Positions 16,956 to 25,432 of a stretch of 64,000 bases of DNA are shown here, piece after piece. This DNA is from SAR202 cluster bacterium bin22 (GTDB taxonomy: Bacteria; Chloroflexota; Dehalococcoidia; Lucifugimonadales; UBA3495). Numbering within the stretch: the stretch's first letter is position 1; every line of letters starts with the position of its first letter. Under the pieces are notes generated by a model that had not been told where the DNA came from, did not search any database, and was given only the letters and a program-made list of their open reading frames with translations. Made by a program: the position numbers and the translations under genes. Location of the stretch: NCBI GenBank assembly GCA_002238505.1, contig MPMM01000006.1:1-64000 (forward strand), read 5' to 3'.

Positions 16956-18923
16956 ATGACCGATAAGATATCCGGAATACAAAGACCTTTGATCCGTACT
17001 GTAATGTCATTGATCGCCCTGTTGGCGATATTGGCCGTAGCCTGCGGAGCGTCAGCGCCGGAAGAGGCAGCCCCGGCCGCTGCGGAACCCGCCGCCGCCC
17101 CGCAACTGGCAGAGCCGGCGGCCCTGGCAATTCCGGCCACGACGGCTCCGGCGGCCCAGGAAACCATGGCCAAGCCCGCCGAGTCCATGGAAGCCAAGCC
17201 AGCGGACACCATGGCCAGGGCTGCCGAGTCCGATCCGGCACAACCGGCGCAGGCTGCCGCCTCCGCCGCATCCCCCACCGCAGCGCCCGCGCCTACTGCA
17301 GCGCCTCCGCCCCAGGTAGAGAGTGTGCGGGATACCCTCATCTTCGTGACCAACGAAGAGCCTACCACCATCGGCGCAGCCAGCCCCAACTGCGGCGGCA
17401 ACATCCAGAACACCATCTGCGACGACATGGTCAGCGACCCCCTGACCTGGATTGACGACCATAACAACTTCAAGGTGGTGGGGATGACCGGCATCGAAGG
17501 CTGGGAACAGATTGATGCCGACCGCTGGCGTTTCCAGCTGCGCCAGGGTGTAACCTTCCATAACGGCGCGCCCTGGAACGCGGAGCAGGCCGCCTTCTGG
17601 ATTGATTTCTTCGGCGACGAAGAGACCAGCGGCCACCATAACTCCAACGACTTCAGCTTCCACGGAGTTATCGGCGGCGAGGTGGTGGACGACTACACCC
17701 TGGACGTGGTCTGCGGCACCGCCTGTCCCATCCTGCCGCGTACCACCATCTTCACCAAGTTCCAGGACGTGGAGTGGTTCCTGGACGCGGTGGGAGCGAC
17801 CTCCGCAAACGACCTGCCCATTGAGTTCCCCGCGGAAATCCATCGCAACAGCGTGGGACTGGGACCCTACAAGATTGTTGAATGGCGCTCCGGAATTGAA
17901 ATAGAACTGGAAGCCAATGAAGACTATAACCCCAACCCGGCTACCAGTTTTTCCCAGGCCCCATCCATCAACACGGTGATCCAGCAGTGGCGCAACGAGC
18001 CCGCCGTCAGGGCTTCAATGCTCCAGGCAGGGGAGGCCGACTGGGCGGAAATCGCCATTGACGACCGGGACCGTGTCCCCAAGTGGGTCTCGGCCACCAA
18101 CAACGAGGTGTTCCGGTTCACCATCGACACCATATTCGACCCGGAACTCTCCAAGAAGGACGTCAGGGCAGCCCTGAACCACGCCGTGGACTGCCAAACC
18201 ATCCTGGAGCAGATTTACGGCGGCCTGGTAAGCTGCTACGGCAACATCGCCCAGGTTGGCACCGTGGGCATTACCGAGTACAACTCGGCGCCCCATGCCT
18301 ACGACCCTGACCTGGCCATGCAACTGCTCCAGCAGGCAAACTACGACCCGGAGCATGAGATTGTTCTCACCATGCGGTCTAACCGCATTCCCAAGGACGT
18401 GGAAGTTGGCGAGGCATACGTGACGTCCTGGAACGCGGTGGGAATCAAGGCCACCCTGAATGTGGTGGAATCCAGCGTTTACAGCCAGATCCACCGGTCC
18501 ACCTGCGGCCACCAGCGGACGCGGGAGGAAATAGCCAACGCGGCGGGGGCGGACCTGCACGCCAAGTGCGTCACCCTGGGCCCCGGGCCCCCACGGCACG
18601 CCTCCCTGTCCGTTGCCGCCGGTCCCACTTCAACGGAGTCCCTGGACTATTCCAGGCAGGCCGTGCTCAGGAATAGCTGCTACAGCCGCTCCAGCGGGGT
18701 GTGCTACCAGGACTTGCAGGACATGATCGAGGAGGCGGGGGCTACGCCTACGGGCGACCTGCGCGTCCAGCGCATGGAGACCATCGCCGACTATGTGCAC
18801 GACAACTTCCATTTCGTGCACGGCTTCCAGGTGGTGTCGGTCTATGCCCTTTCCGAGGGGCTGGAATGGACGCCTCACTACGCGCCGCGCGTTCGTGCCA
18901 ACACCATGTATTTCAGCAAGTAG
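16956..18923 (+). CDS. Family-5 ABC substrate-binding lipoprotein
   Basis: The 655-residue product is an extracytoplasmic solute-binding protein of the peptide/nickel (SBP_bac_5) family. A lipoprotein signal ends in LLAILAVAC (Cys30). An unusually long Ala/Pro-rich linker, about 31-115, precedes the binding domain. The domain starts with RDTLIFVTNEEPTTIGAA and contains WRFQLRQGVTFHNGAPWNAE and YDPDLAMQLLQQANYDPEHE, all typical. ATG 16956 has GGGAGGAG upstream. No permease or ATPase gene is within the window, so partner components must be encoded elsewhere. Likely ligands are oligopeptides or other organic solutes; not assignable. Confidence 0.88.
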   Translation: MTDKISGIQRPLIRTVMSLIALLAILAVACGASAPEEAAPAAAEPAAAPQLAEPAALAIPATTAPAAQETMAKPAESMEAKPADTMARAAESDPAQPAQAAASAASPTAAPAPTAAPPPQVESVRDTLIFVTNEEPTTIGAASPNCGGNIQNTICDDMVSDPLTWIDDHNNFKVVGMTGIEGWEQIDADRWRFQLRQGVTFHNGAPWNAEQAAFWIDFFGDEETSGHHNSNDFSFHGVIGGEVVDDYTLDVVCGTACPILPRTTIFTKFQDVEWFLDAVGATSANDLPIEFPAEIHRNSVGLGPYKIVEWRSGIEIELEANEDYNPNPATSFSQAPSINTVIQQWRNEPAVRASMLQAGEADWAEIAIDDRDRVPKWVSATNNEVFRFTIDTIFDPELSKKDVRAALNHAVDCQTILEQIYGGLVSCYGNIAQVGTVGITEYNSAPHAYDPDLAMQLLQQANYDPEHEIVLTMRSNRIPKDVEVGEAYVTSWNAVGIKATLNVVESSVYSQIHRSTCGHQRTREEIANAAGADLHAKCVTLGPGPPRHASLSVAAGPTSTESLDYSRQAVLRNSCYSRSSGVCYQDLQDMIEEAGATPTGDLRVQRMETIADYVHDNFHFVHGFQVVSVYALSEGLEWTPHYAPRVRANTMYFSK

Positions 18924-19212
18924 CATCTGTTTCAGAGAGTAGCATCCTGGCCAGCGGTCCTTGACCCCTGGCACAACCGCTTCAACTCCTGGCACAACCG
19001 AGGGTTGCCAAAGGAGAGTTCTAACCGGGGGTGACGGCGAAACTTCCCGCCGCCACCCTCCGATTTCCGAAACCGTACTGTATCCAGTTGAGTAACAGGA
19101 CGACAAGGACACCGGATGCGGGGCCCAAACTGGTTGCCGGTCAACGCTCTTGCGCGGCATAACGGACCCCTCTTTTTCTGCCCTCTGCATATGAACACAT
19201 ACCGGAAAAATC
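18924..19212. other. Spacer between SBP gene and tRNA cluster
   Basis: No gene is seen. The direct repeat CTGGCACAACCG occurs at 18969 and 18993; no terminator could be recognised with confidence. Confidence 0.5.
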
Positions 19213-19240
19213 TTGTTGCGCCGGGCAAATATGGTATAAT
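19213..19240 (+). promoter_or_regulatory. Promoter of the tRNA cluster
   Basis: TTGTTG (19213-19218), a 16-bp spacer and TATAAT (19235-19240), 18 bp before the first tRNA. Confidence 0.7.
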
Positions 19241-19257
19241 GCGGCTTGCGTCGACAG

Positions 19258-19344
19258 GCCGAGGTGGTGGAATTGGTAGACACGCGGTCTTGAGGGGGCC
19301 GTGGGCGTAAGCTCGTGTGGGTTCAAGTCCCGCCCTCGGCACCA
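19258..19344 (+). tRNA. tRNA-Leu (GAG)
   Basis: GCCGAGG pairs with CCTCGGC as acceptor stem, followed by A73 and an encoded CCA. The anticodon arm CGGTC-TTGAGGG-GGCCG gives anticodon GAG. A long variable arm (class II) and the GTTCAAGTC T-loop are present. Confidence 0.95.
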
Positions 19345-19387
19345 TGATCGGCCCGGGACCAGGCACCCAATTACCGGCGCAGTTTGA

Positions 19388-19464
19388 GGCGACGTAGCCA
19401 AGTGGACTAAGGCGGAGGTCTGCAAAACCTCTATTCGGCGGTTCGAATCCGCCCGTCGCCTCCA
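19388..19464 (+). tRNA. tRNA-Cys (GCA)
   Basis: The acceptor stem is GGCGACG/CGTCGCC. The anticodon loop CTGCAAA gives GCA. The discriminator base is U, as expected for tRNA-Cys, and CCA is encoded. Confidence 0.95.
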
Positions 19465-19565
19465 TTTTTATTTCCGCCGGAAATTGCACAGCCGCTTTGC
19501 CGACTGTCGGTTGCAGTTCTAACCCTCAAGCGTCGGGCGTACCGGCGCCGGGCCATCGCTGATTA

Positions 19566-19650
19566 GCCGGGGTGGCGGAATGGTAGACGCGGCGGACTTA
19601 AAATCCGCTATCTTTACGATGTGTGGGTTCGAATCCCTCCTCCGGCACCA
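19566..19650 (+). tRNA. tRNA-Leu (UAA)
   Basis: A class II tRNA with acceptor GCCGGGG/CTCCGGC. The anticodon loop CTTAAAA on a GCGGA/TCCGC stem gives UAA. The T-loop is GTTCGAATC and CCA is encoded. Confidence 0.95.
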
Positions 19651-19681
19651 ATTATTTACCTAGACAATCTGTAAAAAGTCC

Positions 19682-19709
19682 GGCCCCCGAAAATATCGGG
19701 GGCCTTTTT
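19682..19709 (+). terminator. Intrinsic terminator of the tRNA cluster
   Basis: GGCCCCCGA, loop AAATA, TCGGGGGCC, then TTTTT. It ends the Leu-Cys-Leu tRNA unit. Confidence 0.9.
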
Positions 19710-19896
19710 CTTGCCTTGCGGCAGAACGGGACCTGGCAGAGTGTGGTGGCGCGAGTTGCACCAGTGGCAAAGGTAGTTTCATCCGGGAAGCCGGACCGCC
19801 GCAAGGGCCGCCCCTGCGGTTGGCAGGGCTGGTCCTATGGAGCTGCAGGTTACGTGATGGGACGGCCGGTGGCAGGGGGGAGTTTGGCATGCAAAA

Positions 19897-19921
19897 GGGG
19901 CAGGTTTAAACCCGCCCCTGC
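19897..19921. terminator. Palindrome before the DUF1800 gene end
   Basis: AGGGGCAGGTTT faces AAACCCGCCCCT. It lies 58 bp beyond the stop codon of the minus-strand DUF1800 gene and may end its transcript; the same GGGCGGGTTTGAAACCC-type palindrome occurs in other spacers. Confidence 0.4.
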
Positions 19922-19978
19922 TGGTAATTGGCAACCAAAGGAATACGGAATCAAGGCCAACGAGCCTTGAAGCGGATG

Positions 19979-21382
19979 CTAGGTAAACTGGTACTCCTGG
20001 GTGGAGACGATCAGCTGAAGCACCTGCCCTACCTGCCGGGTGAAGTCCTCGTCCTGGGTGGATATTTCCTTGTCCGGACCCAGGTGTCCCAGGAACAGGT
20101 TGCGGGTGTCGTCCATTAGCTGGTAGCCGCCCAGCATTTCCAGGCAGCCGTCCACCAGTTCGTTGGCGGTAACCGAGGGTCCGGCTTCGTTGAACCGCCG
20201 CACCACCGCCTGAATGCCCGGGGCTTCCAGGCGGCCCATTTCGCTGGCGGCGTAGTTGACCCGTTCCACCAGGGTGCCGCTGTCAATCCACTCCTTGCCG
20301 GTGTGCCAGCCCTCCACCGTGGGCGGGTTCATCAGGTCCTGGCCCATATAGCGGATTTCCAGGGCCATGTCGTACATTCGGGGCATGGGCCTCTTGAAGT
20401 CGTCCATGAAGCGCAGGGTGCTGCACACCAGTTCCGCCGGACTCTTCACCTTGGAGAAGCGGGCTTCCTTGAAGAAGTCGGAGTTGAACAGGACCCGCAG
20501 CATGGACCGGACTTCATAGCCGGACCGGAAATACTCATCCTCCAGCAGCTTGATGGCCGCCATATCCCGGGGAGGGATGTCCTGCCAGGCGGGAACCTGG
20601 GGCTCATCGGCTACGAAGAAGTTGTACAGGTGGCGGGCAAGAAACCGGGCCGTGGCCGGCTGCTTGGCGATGATGCGGATGATGTCGTCGCCGTTGAAGT
20701 CGCCCGACTCGCCCAGGAAGGTCTTTTCGGCCTCGATGTGGTCCAGCCGATTGTAGAGGAACTGGTTGAAGTACCGGCCGTAAGGGTAGCGGGGCATGCC
20801 GTTGCCCACCGTCCAGCCGGTGAAGGCCTGGGCGCAGGCCTTGACATCCTCTTCGGTGTAATTGGGCTGGCCGTCCATGCCGACGCCCATGGAAAAGAGT
20901 TCAAGCAGTTCCCGGCCCCAGTTCTCGTTGACCGCTTCCTTGTGGCTTAGCTGGTTGTCCAGGTAGTAGAGCATGGCCGGATTGGTGGCCATCCTGAGCA
21001 GCAGTTCGTCAAAGCGGCCCATGCCGTGATGACGGAAGTGTTCCAGTTGCTCCAGGATGTTGTGGGGAGCCATGATCTTGGAGTCGCCAACGCAGAAGAT
21101 GCTGTGCCAGAACAGGCAGAGCTTTTCCTGCAACTGGCGCGGGGAGTTGACCATGCGGAAAGTCCAGTAGCCCTGGTTGGCGGCCAGATACCCCATGTCG
21201 CGCCAGCCCATGTAGCGCTGCATTACATCGGTTTCCAGGTCCGGCTGTTCTTCGGGGTTCAGGAGTTCTTCCACCGTGGCCTCATAGCCCCTGGCGGCCC
21301 GCTCTTGGAGTTCGCCGTAGGAAGCGCCGAAGCCAGCCCGACGCATCAGGTGAGCCATCAACAGCACATCGTTGTCTGCCAT
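19979..21382 (-). CDS. DUF1800 domain protein
   Basis: The 467-residue protein is a full DUF1800 family member. Markers are LLMRRAGFGAS at the N-terminus, FWHSIF (about residue 91-96), LDNQLSHKEAVNENWGRELLELFSMGVG and YTEEDVKACAQAFTGWTV. PPTVEGWHTGKEWI and ARFLARHLYNFFVADE follow the family pattern. No signal peptide is seen, although many family members are exported. DUF1800 genes often pair with a DUF1501 gene; none is next to it here. ATG 21382 has AAGGAGGAGG upstream. Molecular function is not established for the family. Confidence 0.88.
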   Translation of the reverse strand: MADNDVLLMAHLMRRAGFGASYGELQERAARGYEATVEELLNPEEQPDLETDVMQRYMGWRDMGYLAANQGYWTFRMVNSPRQLQEKLCLFWHSIFCVGDSKIMAPHNILEQLEHFRHHGMGRFDELLLRMATNPAMLYYLDNQLSHKEAVNENWGRELLELFSMGVGMDGQPNYTEEDVKACAQAFTGWTVGNGMPRYPYGRYFNQFLYNRLDHIEAEKTFLGESGDFNGDDIIRIIAKQPATARFLARHLYNFFVADEPQVPAWQDIPPRDMAAIKLLEDEYFRSGYEVRSMLRVLFNSDFFKEARFSKVKSPAELVCSTLRFMDDFKRPMPRMYDMALEIRYMGQDLMNPPTVEGWHTGKEWIDSGTLVERVNYAASEMGRLEAPGIQAVVRRFNEAGPSVTANELVDGCLEMLGGYQLMDDTRNLFLGHLGPDKEISTQDEDFTRQVGQVLQLIVSTQEYQFT

Positions 21383-21543
21383 AACTCTCCTCCTCCTTAT
21401 ATGCTTATCGTTGCTAGATTGCTGCTATTTTACTCGATTTACCGGCAAAAGTCTTAAGAATTCGTGAAGACGGCAAAAACAACAACGGCGCAAAGTGCAA
21501 CGATTTGGCCGCATCCGTCATAATTGGGGGGAGGGGCGTCGTC

Positions 21544-21549
21544 TATAAT
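21544..21549 (+). promoter_or_regulatory. Possible -10 element for the CYTH gene
   Basis: TATAAT 74 bp before the ATG at 21623; no convincing -35 sequence precedes it. Confidence 0.3.
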
Positions 21550-21622
21550 ATTGGGAAGGCGACGCCCATAATCTGAGGCCGGCTATATTCCTTCTCTTCG
21601 ACAGCCGGGGAGAAACTGAAGC

Positions 21623-22153
21623 ATGACCATGCAACGAAACCGGGAAATAAAGGCCTACTGCCCCGATTTTGAGCCGATTCGAAGTATCCTGTCCAGGCAT
21701 GGCGCCTCCCTTGTGGACAACACGGAACAGGTGGACTACTACTACAACCTGGCCAGCGACAAGGACAGCGAAACCCACCGGCGGCTGAAGATCCGGATAG
21801 ACGGCATCGGTCCGCCCCAGGTGATCTATTACGTGGAGGGCCAGGAGCAGGGAGCCAGGACCAGCAGCTTCCGCGTTTGGGGTATGAACGGCCTGGAAAC
21901 CAAAGACATGCTGGACGCCGTCCTGGGCATTCGGGCGGTGGTCCGCAAGCAGCGGGAACACTGGGAGAAGGACAACGTACAATTCCACCTGGACGAAGTA
22001 GAAGGAGTGGGCCGGGTGCTGGAAGTGGAAATCCAAAGCCAGGAGGGCAGAGACGCCGAGGAACAACTGGCCGAGTATCAACAACTCCTGGGGGACTACC
22101 TGGGCGAACGCATTATCGGTTCCAACGAAGACCTGGTCGTCTTGCCCCAATAG
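21623..22153 (+). CDS. CYTH-domain protein (CyaB/ThTPase-like)
   Basis: The 176-residue product is a stand-alone CYTH domain, the triphosphate-tunnel fold shared by class IV adenylate cyclases and thiamine/inorganic triphosphatases. The N-terminal ExExK-type motif is NREIK (residues 6-10), with its first Glu replaced by Asn. Later strands RRLKIRID, VVRKQREHW and VQFHLDEVEGVGRVLEVEI carry the alternating basic and acidic residues of the tunnel. CyaB-like members start the same way. The most likely activity is metal-dependent hydrolysis of a triphosphate; cyclase activity cannot be excluded. No helpful neighbours. Confidence 0.85.
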   Translation: MTMQRNREIKAYCPDFEPIRSILSRHGASLVDNTEQVDYYYNLASDKDSETHRRLKIRIDGIGPPQVIYYVEGQEQGARTSSFRVWGMNGLETKDMLDAVLGIRAVVRKQREHWEKDNVQFHLDEVEGVGRVLEVEIQSQEGRDAEEQLAEYQQLLGDYLGERIIGSNEDLVVLPQ

Positions 22154-23004
22154 TCCTTACCGCAGTCCTCACCGGGGCCTGGCCCTGCCGCGAGGCGCAC
22201 CCGCCAGGCCGCAGGACCAGTCCACTGGCTGCCAGGAAGGCGGCTGGATCCGGACCTGTACCGTGCTTGCCTCGACCCTCTAATCTCGGCCTTCCCGGCA
22301 CGGCGGAGTTTTTACGCACGGGCCAGAAAAACGCCGCCTCCGGCCGGGCCCCAAATCCAGGTTAATGACCGTACCCCCTGTACAGGCTGCATTACCCTTG
22401 CGTATCCTGAGGATGGAGTAAGAGAAACTCGGGAGAACCCTGGCAATCGCGCCCCGGTCAGGACTTATGCGCGGCAAACCCTTTCATTTGGAGCAACTAT
22501 CCCGTCATCTGGAAAAATCTCCAGATACAAAATAACAGGAAATGCCAGGAAACGACTGGGAAATTTGATTTTTGCCAGAACCGGCTTCGGGAAGCTGTTA
22601 GATGAAGCGACTAGGCTGGCAGGCTGACACAGAGCTAACCCATTATGGCGACATGTCATGCTGGGCCCTTCAGCAAGCTCAGGTTAGACTTTGTCGAAGC
22701 ATCTGAACCCCATCACAATAACCCGGTTTCGGTTCCCCTTTAACGGCTTTCGGCAAGGATTTCAGACCCTTCGGCTGCGCTCAGGGTGACGTTTATGTTT
22801 TGCTAAAGGGTCCTGTGAAATGTACGAACAAGTTGCAGCGCGTTGCCCTGGCCCGGCATCGCTTTCAAGTTGACATCCCATAGGGGCTTTGGTAGTATCA
22901 TCCCACTTTTCCGGCCCCGCTGAGGGACGGAATTTTTGTGCCGTTTGCGTTATAATTGTCCCGCCCCAGCGCATGGCTTAGCCGAAACAGGAGGTAACTG
23001 CAAA
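22154..23004. other. 850-bp spacer without a recognised gene
   Basis: No coding frame with gene-like composition was found on either strand. Short echoes of the GCCCTTCAGCAAGCTCAGG and CCCTTCGGCTGCGCTCAGGG repeat motif lie near 22668 and 22770. A TATAAT (22951-22956) precedes the next gene by about 50 bp without a clear -35. A structured RNA was considered; no family signature was recognised. Confidence 0.5.
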
Positions 23005-24297
23005 TTGGCTTTCGTAAGTGGCTTGAGGTGCCGCGAGTGCAGCCGGGAATACCCGGGCGAGGCCCTCAATGTTTGTGACTTCTGCTTCGGCCCCCTGGAG
23101 GTGGTGTACGACTACGCCACCATTTCCGAGGTCGTCAGCCGTGACCGTATTGCCGCCGGGCCCCTGAGCATCTGGCGCTACCATGACCTGCTCCCGGCCA
23201 GCGGGGAAGACCCGGTGGACATCATGGCCGGTTTCACCCCCCTGCTGAAGGCCCGCAACCTGGGCGAACGGCTGGGGCTCAAGAACCTCTACATCAAGAA
23301 CGACAGCGTAAACCCGTCCTTCTCTTTCAAGGACCGGGTGGTATCGGTGGCGGCCACCAAGGCCCGGGAGTTCGGGTTTGAGACCATCGCCTGCGCCTCC
23401 ACCGGCAACCTGGCCTGCAGCGTAGCGGCCCATGCCGCGCGGGCCGGACTGCGCTCGGTGGTGTTCATCCCGTCAGACCTGGAGCGGGGCAAGGTTATCG
23501 GCGCCGCCGTGTACGGGCCGACCATGGTCGCCGTGGAAGGCACCTACGACGAGGTCAACCGCCTCTGCAGCGAGGTGGGGGACAACTACCCCTGGGCCTT
23601 TGTCAACATCAACATGCGCCCCTACTACGCCGAGGGCAGCAAGACCCTGGGCTACGAGGTGGCGGAACAGCTGGGCTGGCGCATTCCTGACCACGTGGTC
23701 ATCCCGTCAGCCTCGGGAGCCATGTTCACCAAGATCTGGAAGGGCTTTAACGAACTGGCCTGCCTGGGACTACTGGATGGCGTGGATTCGATGACCTTCG
23801 GTCCGGACCAGAACACGGTCCACCACCCGGCCATTACCACAAAAATGCACATGGCCCAGGCGGAGGGTTGCTCTCCTATCGTCAACGCGTGGACCGAAGG
23901 CCAGACCCAGGTTCGTCCGGTTCGCCCCGACAGCATCGCCAAGTCCCTGGCCATCGGCAATCCCGCCGACGGAATCTATGCCCTGCGGGTCATCAAGGAG
24001 TCCGACGGCTCAGCCTACGCCGTGCCCGAACCCGAAGTGGTGGAGGGCATCAAGCTGCTGGCGGAGACCGAGGGCATCTTCACTGAAACCGCCGGAGGAG
24101 TCACCGTATCGGCCCTCAAGTACCTGGCCGAGAGCGGGGCCATCGGCGCCGACGAACTGACCGTGGCTTACATTACCGGCAACGGCCTGAAGACTCAGGA
24201 GGCGGTGGAAGGGGTGGTAGATCCCCTCTTCATACGGCCTACAATGGGATCGTTTGAGGAAGCCCTGGAGGGCAGGGCCGCCAAGGTAAGCAGTTAG
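23005..24297 (+). CDS. thrC: Threonine-synthase-like PLP enzyme (sulfur-carrier cluster)
   Basis: The 430-residue fold-type II PLP enzyme has a threonine-synthase N-terminal zinc ribbon (Cys9, Cys12, Cys24, Cys27). The PLP lysine is Lys109 in SFSFKDR, the phosphate loop STGNLACSVAAHAA follows, and the serine-type loop SASGAMFTKIW is present. It would normally convert phosphohomoserine to threonine. It is the first gene of a run with a NIL-domain gene and a MoaD/ThiS-like carrier, and a second threonine synthase gene exists at 52345-53523. This copy may therefore use the carrier thiocarboxylate as nucleophile to make homocysteine or cysteine. The TTG start is chosen because AGGAGG lies 10 nt before it; an upstream frame lacks family similarity. 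The symbol reflects family, not proven function. Confidence 0.82.
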   Translation: MAFVSGLRCRECSREYPGEALNVCDFCFGPLEVVYDYATISEVVSRDRIAAGPLSIWRYHDLLPASGEDPVDIMAGFTPLLKARNLGERLGLKNLYIKNDSVNPSFSFKDRVVSVAATKAREFGFETIACASTGNLACSVAAHAARAGLRSVVFIPSDLERGKVIGAAVYGPTMVAVEGTYDEVNRLCSEVGDNYPWAFVNINMRPYYAEGSKTLGYEVAEQLGWRIPDHVVIPSASGAMFTKIWKGFNELACLGLLDGVDSMTFGPDQNTVHHPAITTKMHMAQAEGCSPIVNAWTEGQTQVRPVRPDSIAKSLAIGNPADGIYALRVIKESDGSAYAVPEPEVVEGIKLLAETEGIFTETAGGVTVSALKYLAESGAIGADELTVAYITGNGLKTQEAVEGVVDPLFIRPTMGSFEEALEGRAAKVSS

Positions 24298-24424
24298 CAG
24301 GCAGGGCCACACCGGGTTCCGGTCAGCCCCTGCCCGGCCGGCAGCCGCCGGGCCAGCCAGTGAAATTTCGGAGTTCCGCGTTCTTGGTTAAGTCCGCATT
24401 CTTGGTTAAGTAAGGAAGGGTGAG

Positions 24425-24667
24425 ATGGGCAGGCAGAGGGTCAAGTTTACCTTTGATGGAGACTTGGTCAAGGAGCCAATTATCTACATGCTGGGCCGCG
24501 ACTTCCACCTGGTAACCAACATCCGCCGGGCCGACGTGGGCGACGCCCTGGGCTGGGTGGTGCTGGAGGTGGATGGCGAGAAAGAGGAGATTGAGCGAGG
24601 CCTGCAATGGGTAAGCTCCACCGGCGTGCGGGTGGACCCGATTAGCGGCGACGTGCTGCAGGGCTAG
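24425..24667 (+). CDS. NIL-domain protein
   Basis: This 80-residue protein is a single NIL domain, the ferredoxin-like module best known at the C-terminus of MetN methionine-importer ATPases and fused to ferredoxins in sulfur-assimilation proteins. The strands VKFTFDGDLVKEPIIYMLGRD, TNIRRADVG and GWVVLEVDGE are typical, as is the GVRVDPI end. It is 127 bp after the threonine-synthase-like gene and 179 bp before the MoaD-like gene, same strand. In that context it may sense or handle methionine or homocysteine, or help sulfur transfer. A ribosome site (GGAAGGGTGAG) precedes the ATG. Confidence 0.85.
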   Translation: MGRQRVKFTFDGDLVKEPIIYMLGRDFHLVTNIRRADVGDALGWVVLEVDGEKEEIERGLQWVSSTGVRVDPISGDVLQG

Positions 24668-24846
24668 AACTGGCAAGTCAATGCGGCAGGAAGTCCTGAA
24701 CAGTGACGAAGCCATTGACAATTGAACCCTTTGAATGACAACTGCACGGCGCCGACAAGTATGCCCCCTGCACCGGCGCCAGTCTTTGTAAACCGATTCG
24801 CAACCGCCGACTTTAGATACGCGATTGACTAGGAGGAATCCCCCAA

Positions 24847-25122
24847 ATGCCTGTTACGGTTCGTATCCCCACCCCCCTGCGCCGCATGACCAATGGCCAG
24901 GACAAGGTGGAAATGGAAGAGTCTAACCTGTCCGCCATGATCGAAAGCATGGAAGCATCATACCCCGGGATCAAGGAACGATTGATCGACGAGAACGGGG
25001 AACTGCGCTACTTCGTAAACATCTACCTCAACGGCGAGGACGTGCGCTTCCTGGACGGCCTCAACACCTCGGCCGCGGCAGGCGACGAGATCAGCATTGT
25101 CCCGGCGGTTGCCGGGGGTTAG
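24847..25122 (+). CDS. MoaD/ThiS-like sulfur-carrier protein
   Basis: The 91-residue beta-grasp protein ends in VAGG. The exposed Gly-Gly tail is what ubiquitin-like sulfur carriers (MoaD, ThiS, CysO, HcyS) need for adenylation and thiocarboxylate formation. The body (PVTVRIPTPLRRMTNG ... DEISIVPAVAGG) matches the CysO/MoaD group in length and strand order. An AGGAGG site lies 9 nt before the ATG. With the threonine-synthase-like and NIL genes immediately upstream, an amino-acid sulfur-transfer role is more likely than molybdopterin synthesis. No E1-like activator or JAMM protease is in the window. Confidence 0.87.
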   Translation: MPVTVRIPTPLRRMTNGQDKVEMEESNLSAMIESMEASYPGIKERLIDENGELRYFVNIYLNGEDVRFLDGLNTSAAAGDEISIVPAVAGG

Positions 25123-25432
25123 GGAACGACGTCCCTTCCAGCCCCTCATTAGTTCCTGAAAACGAATATTCCGCTCGTCCCGATACTGTCCAATCGTCCC
25201 GGCTATGGGGGATCAGACAGTTACAGGCTGGGCGGAATGTTTTGTGCCTTCAGCTTGGGCTGGCAATCAAGCTCGTTCGGGCAGGCCCAACCTTCCCCCG
25301 TTCGCCCTGAGCCGGTCAAAGGGCCGCCCGTCCAAAGTTCGACAAGCCCGCCACGAACGGCGGGGAGTTCTCCCGTGGATACGGCGCCGGTAGAAACACC
25401 CGTTAACCCATCGCTACATCATTGCCAGGCGA
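25123..25432. repeat. Spacer with GCCCTGAGCC / TTCGACAAGC repeat echoes
   Basis: Contains GTTCGCCCTGAGCCGGTCAA and GTTCGACAAGCCCGCCACGA (about 25301-25355), degenerate pieces of the element family also found at 31613, 32099, 34063 and 47349. No gene seen. Confidence 0.45.

Noticed and set aside
16500-16982. 160-codon minus-strand frame upstream of the SBP gene
   Set aside because: It covers a strong plus-strand promoter and the ribosome site of the cupin gene, and its sequence has no family features.
19623-19970. 115-codon frame after the tRNAs
   Set aside because: It starts inside tRNA-Leu and runs through the terminator hairpin.
22154-22480. SRP, RNase P or other structured RNA in the long spacer
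   Set aside because: GGTCCGGATCC on the minus strand recalled the SRP core, but the GGAAGGAAGCAG tetraloop-region sequence is missing, and no RNase P or tmRNA signature was found.
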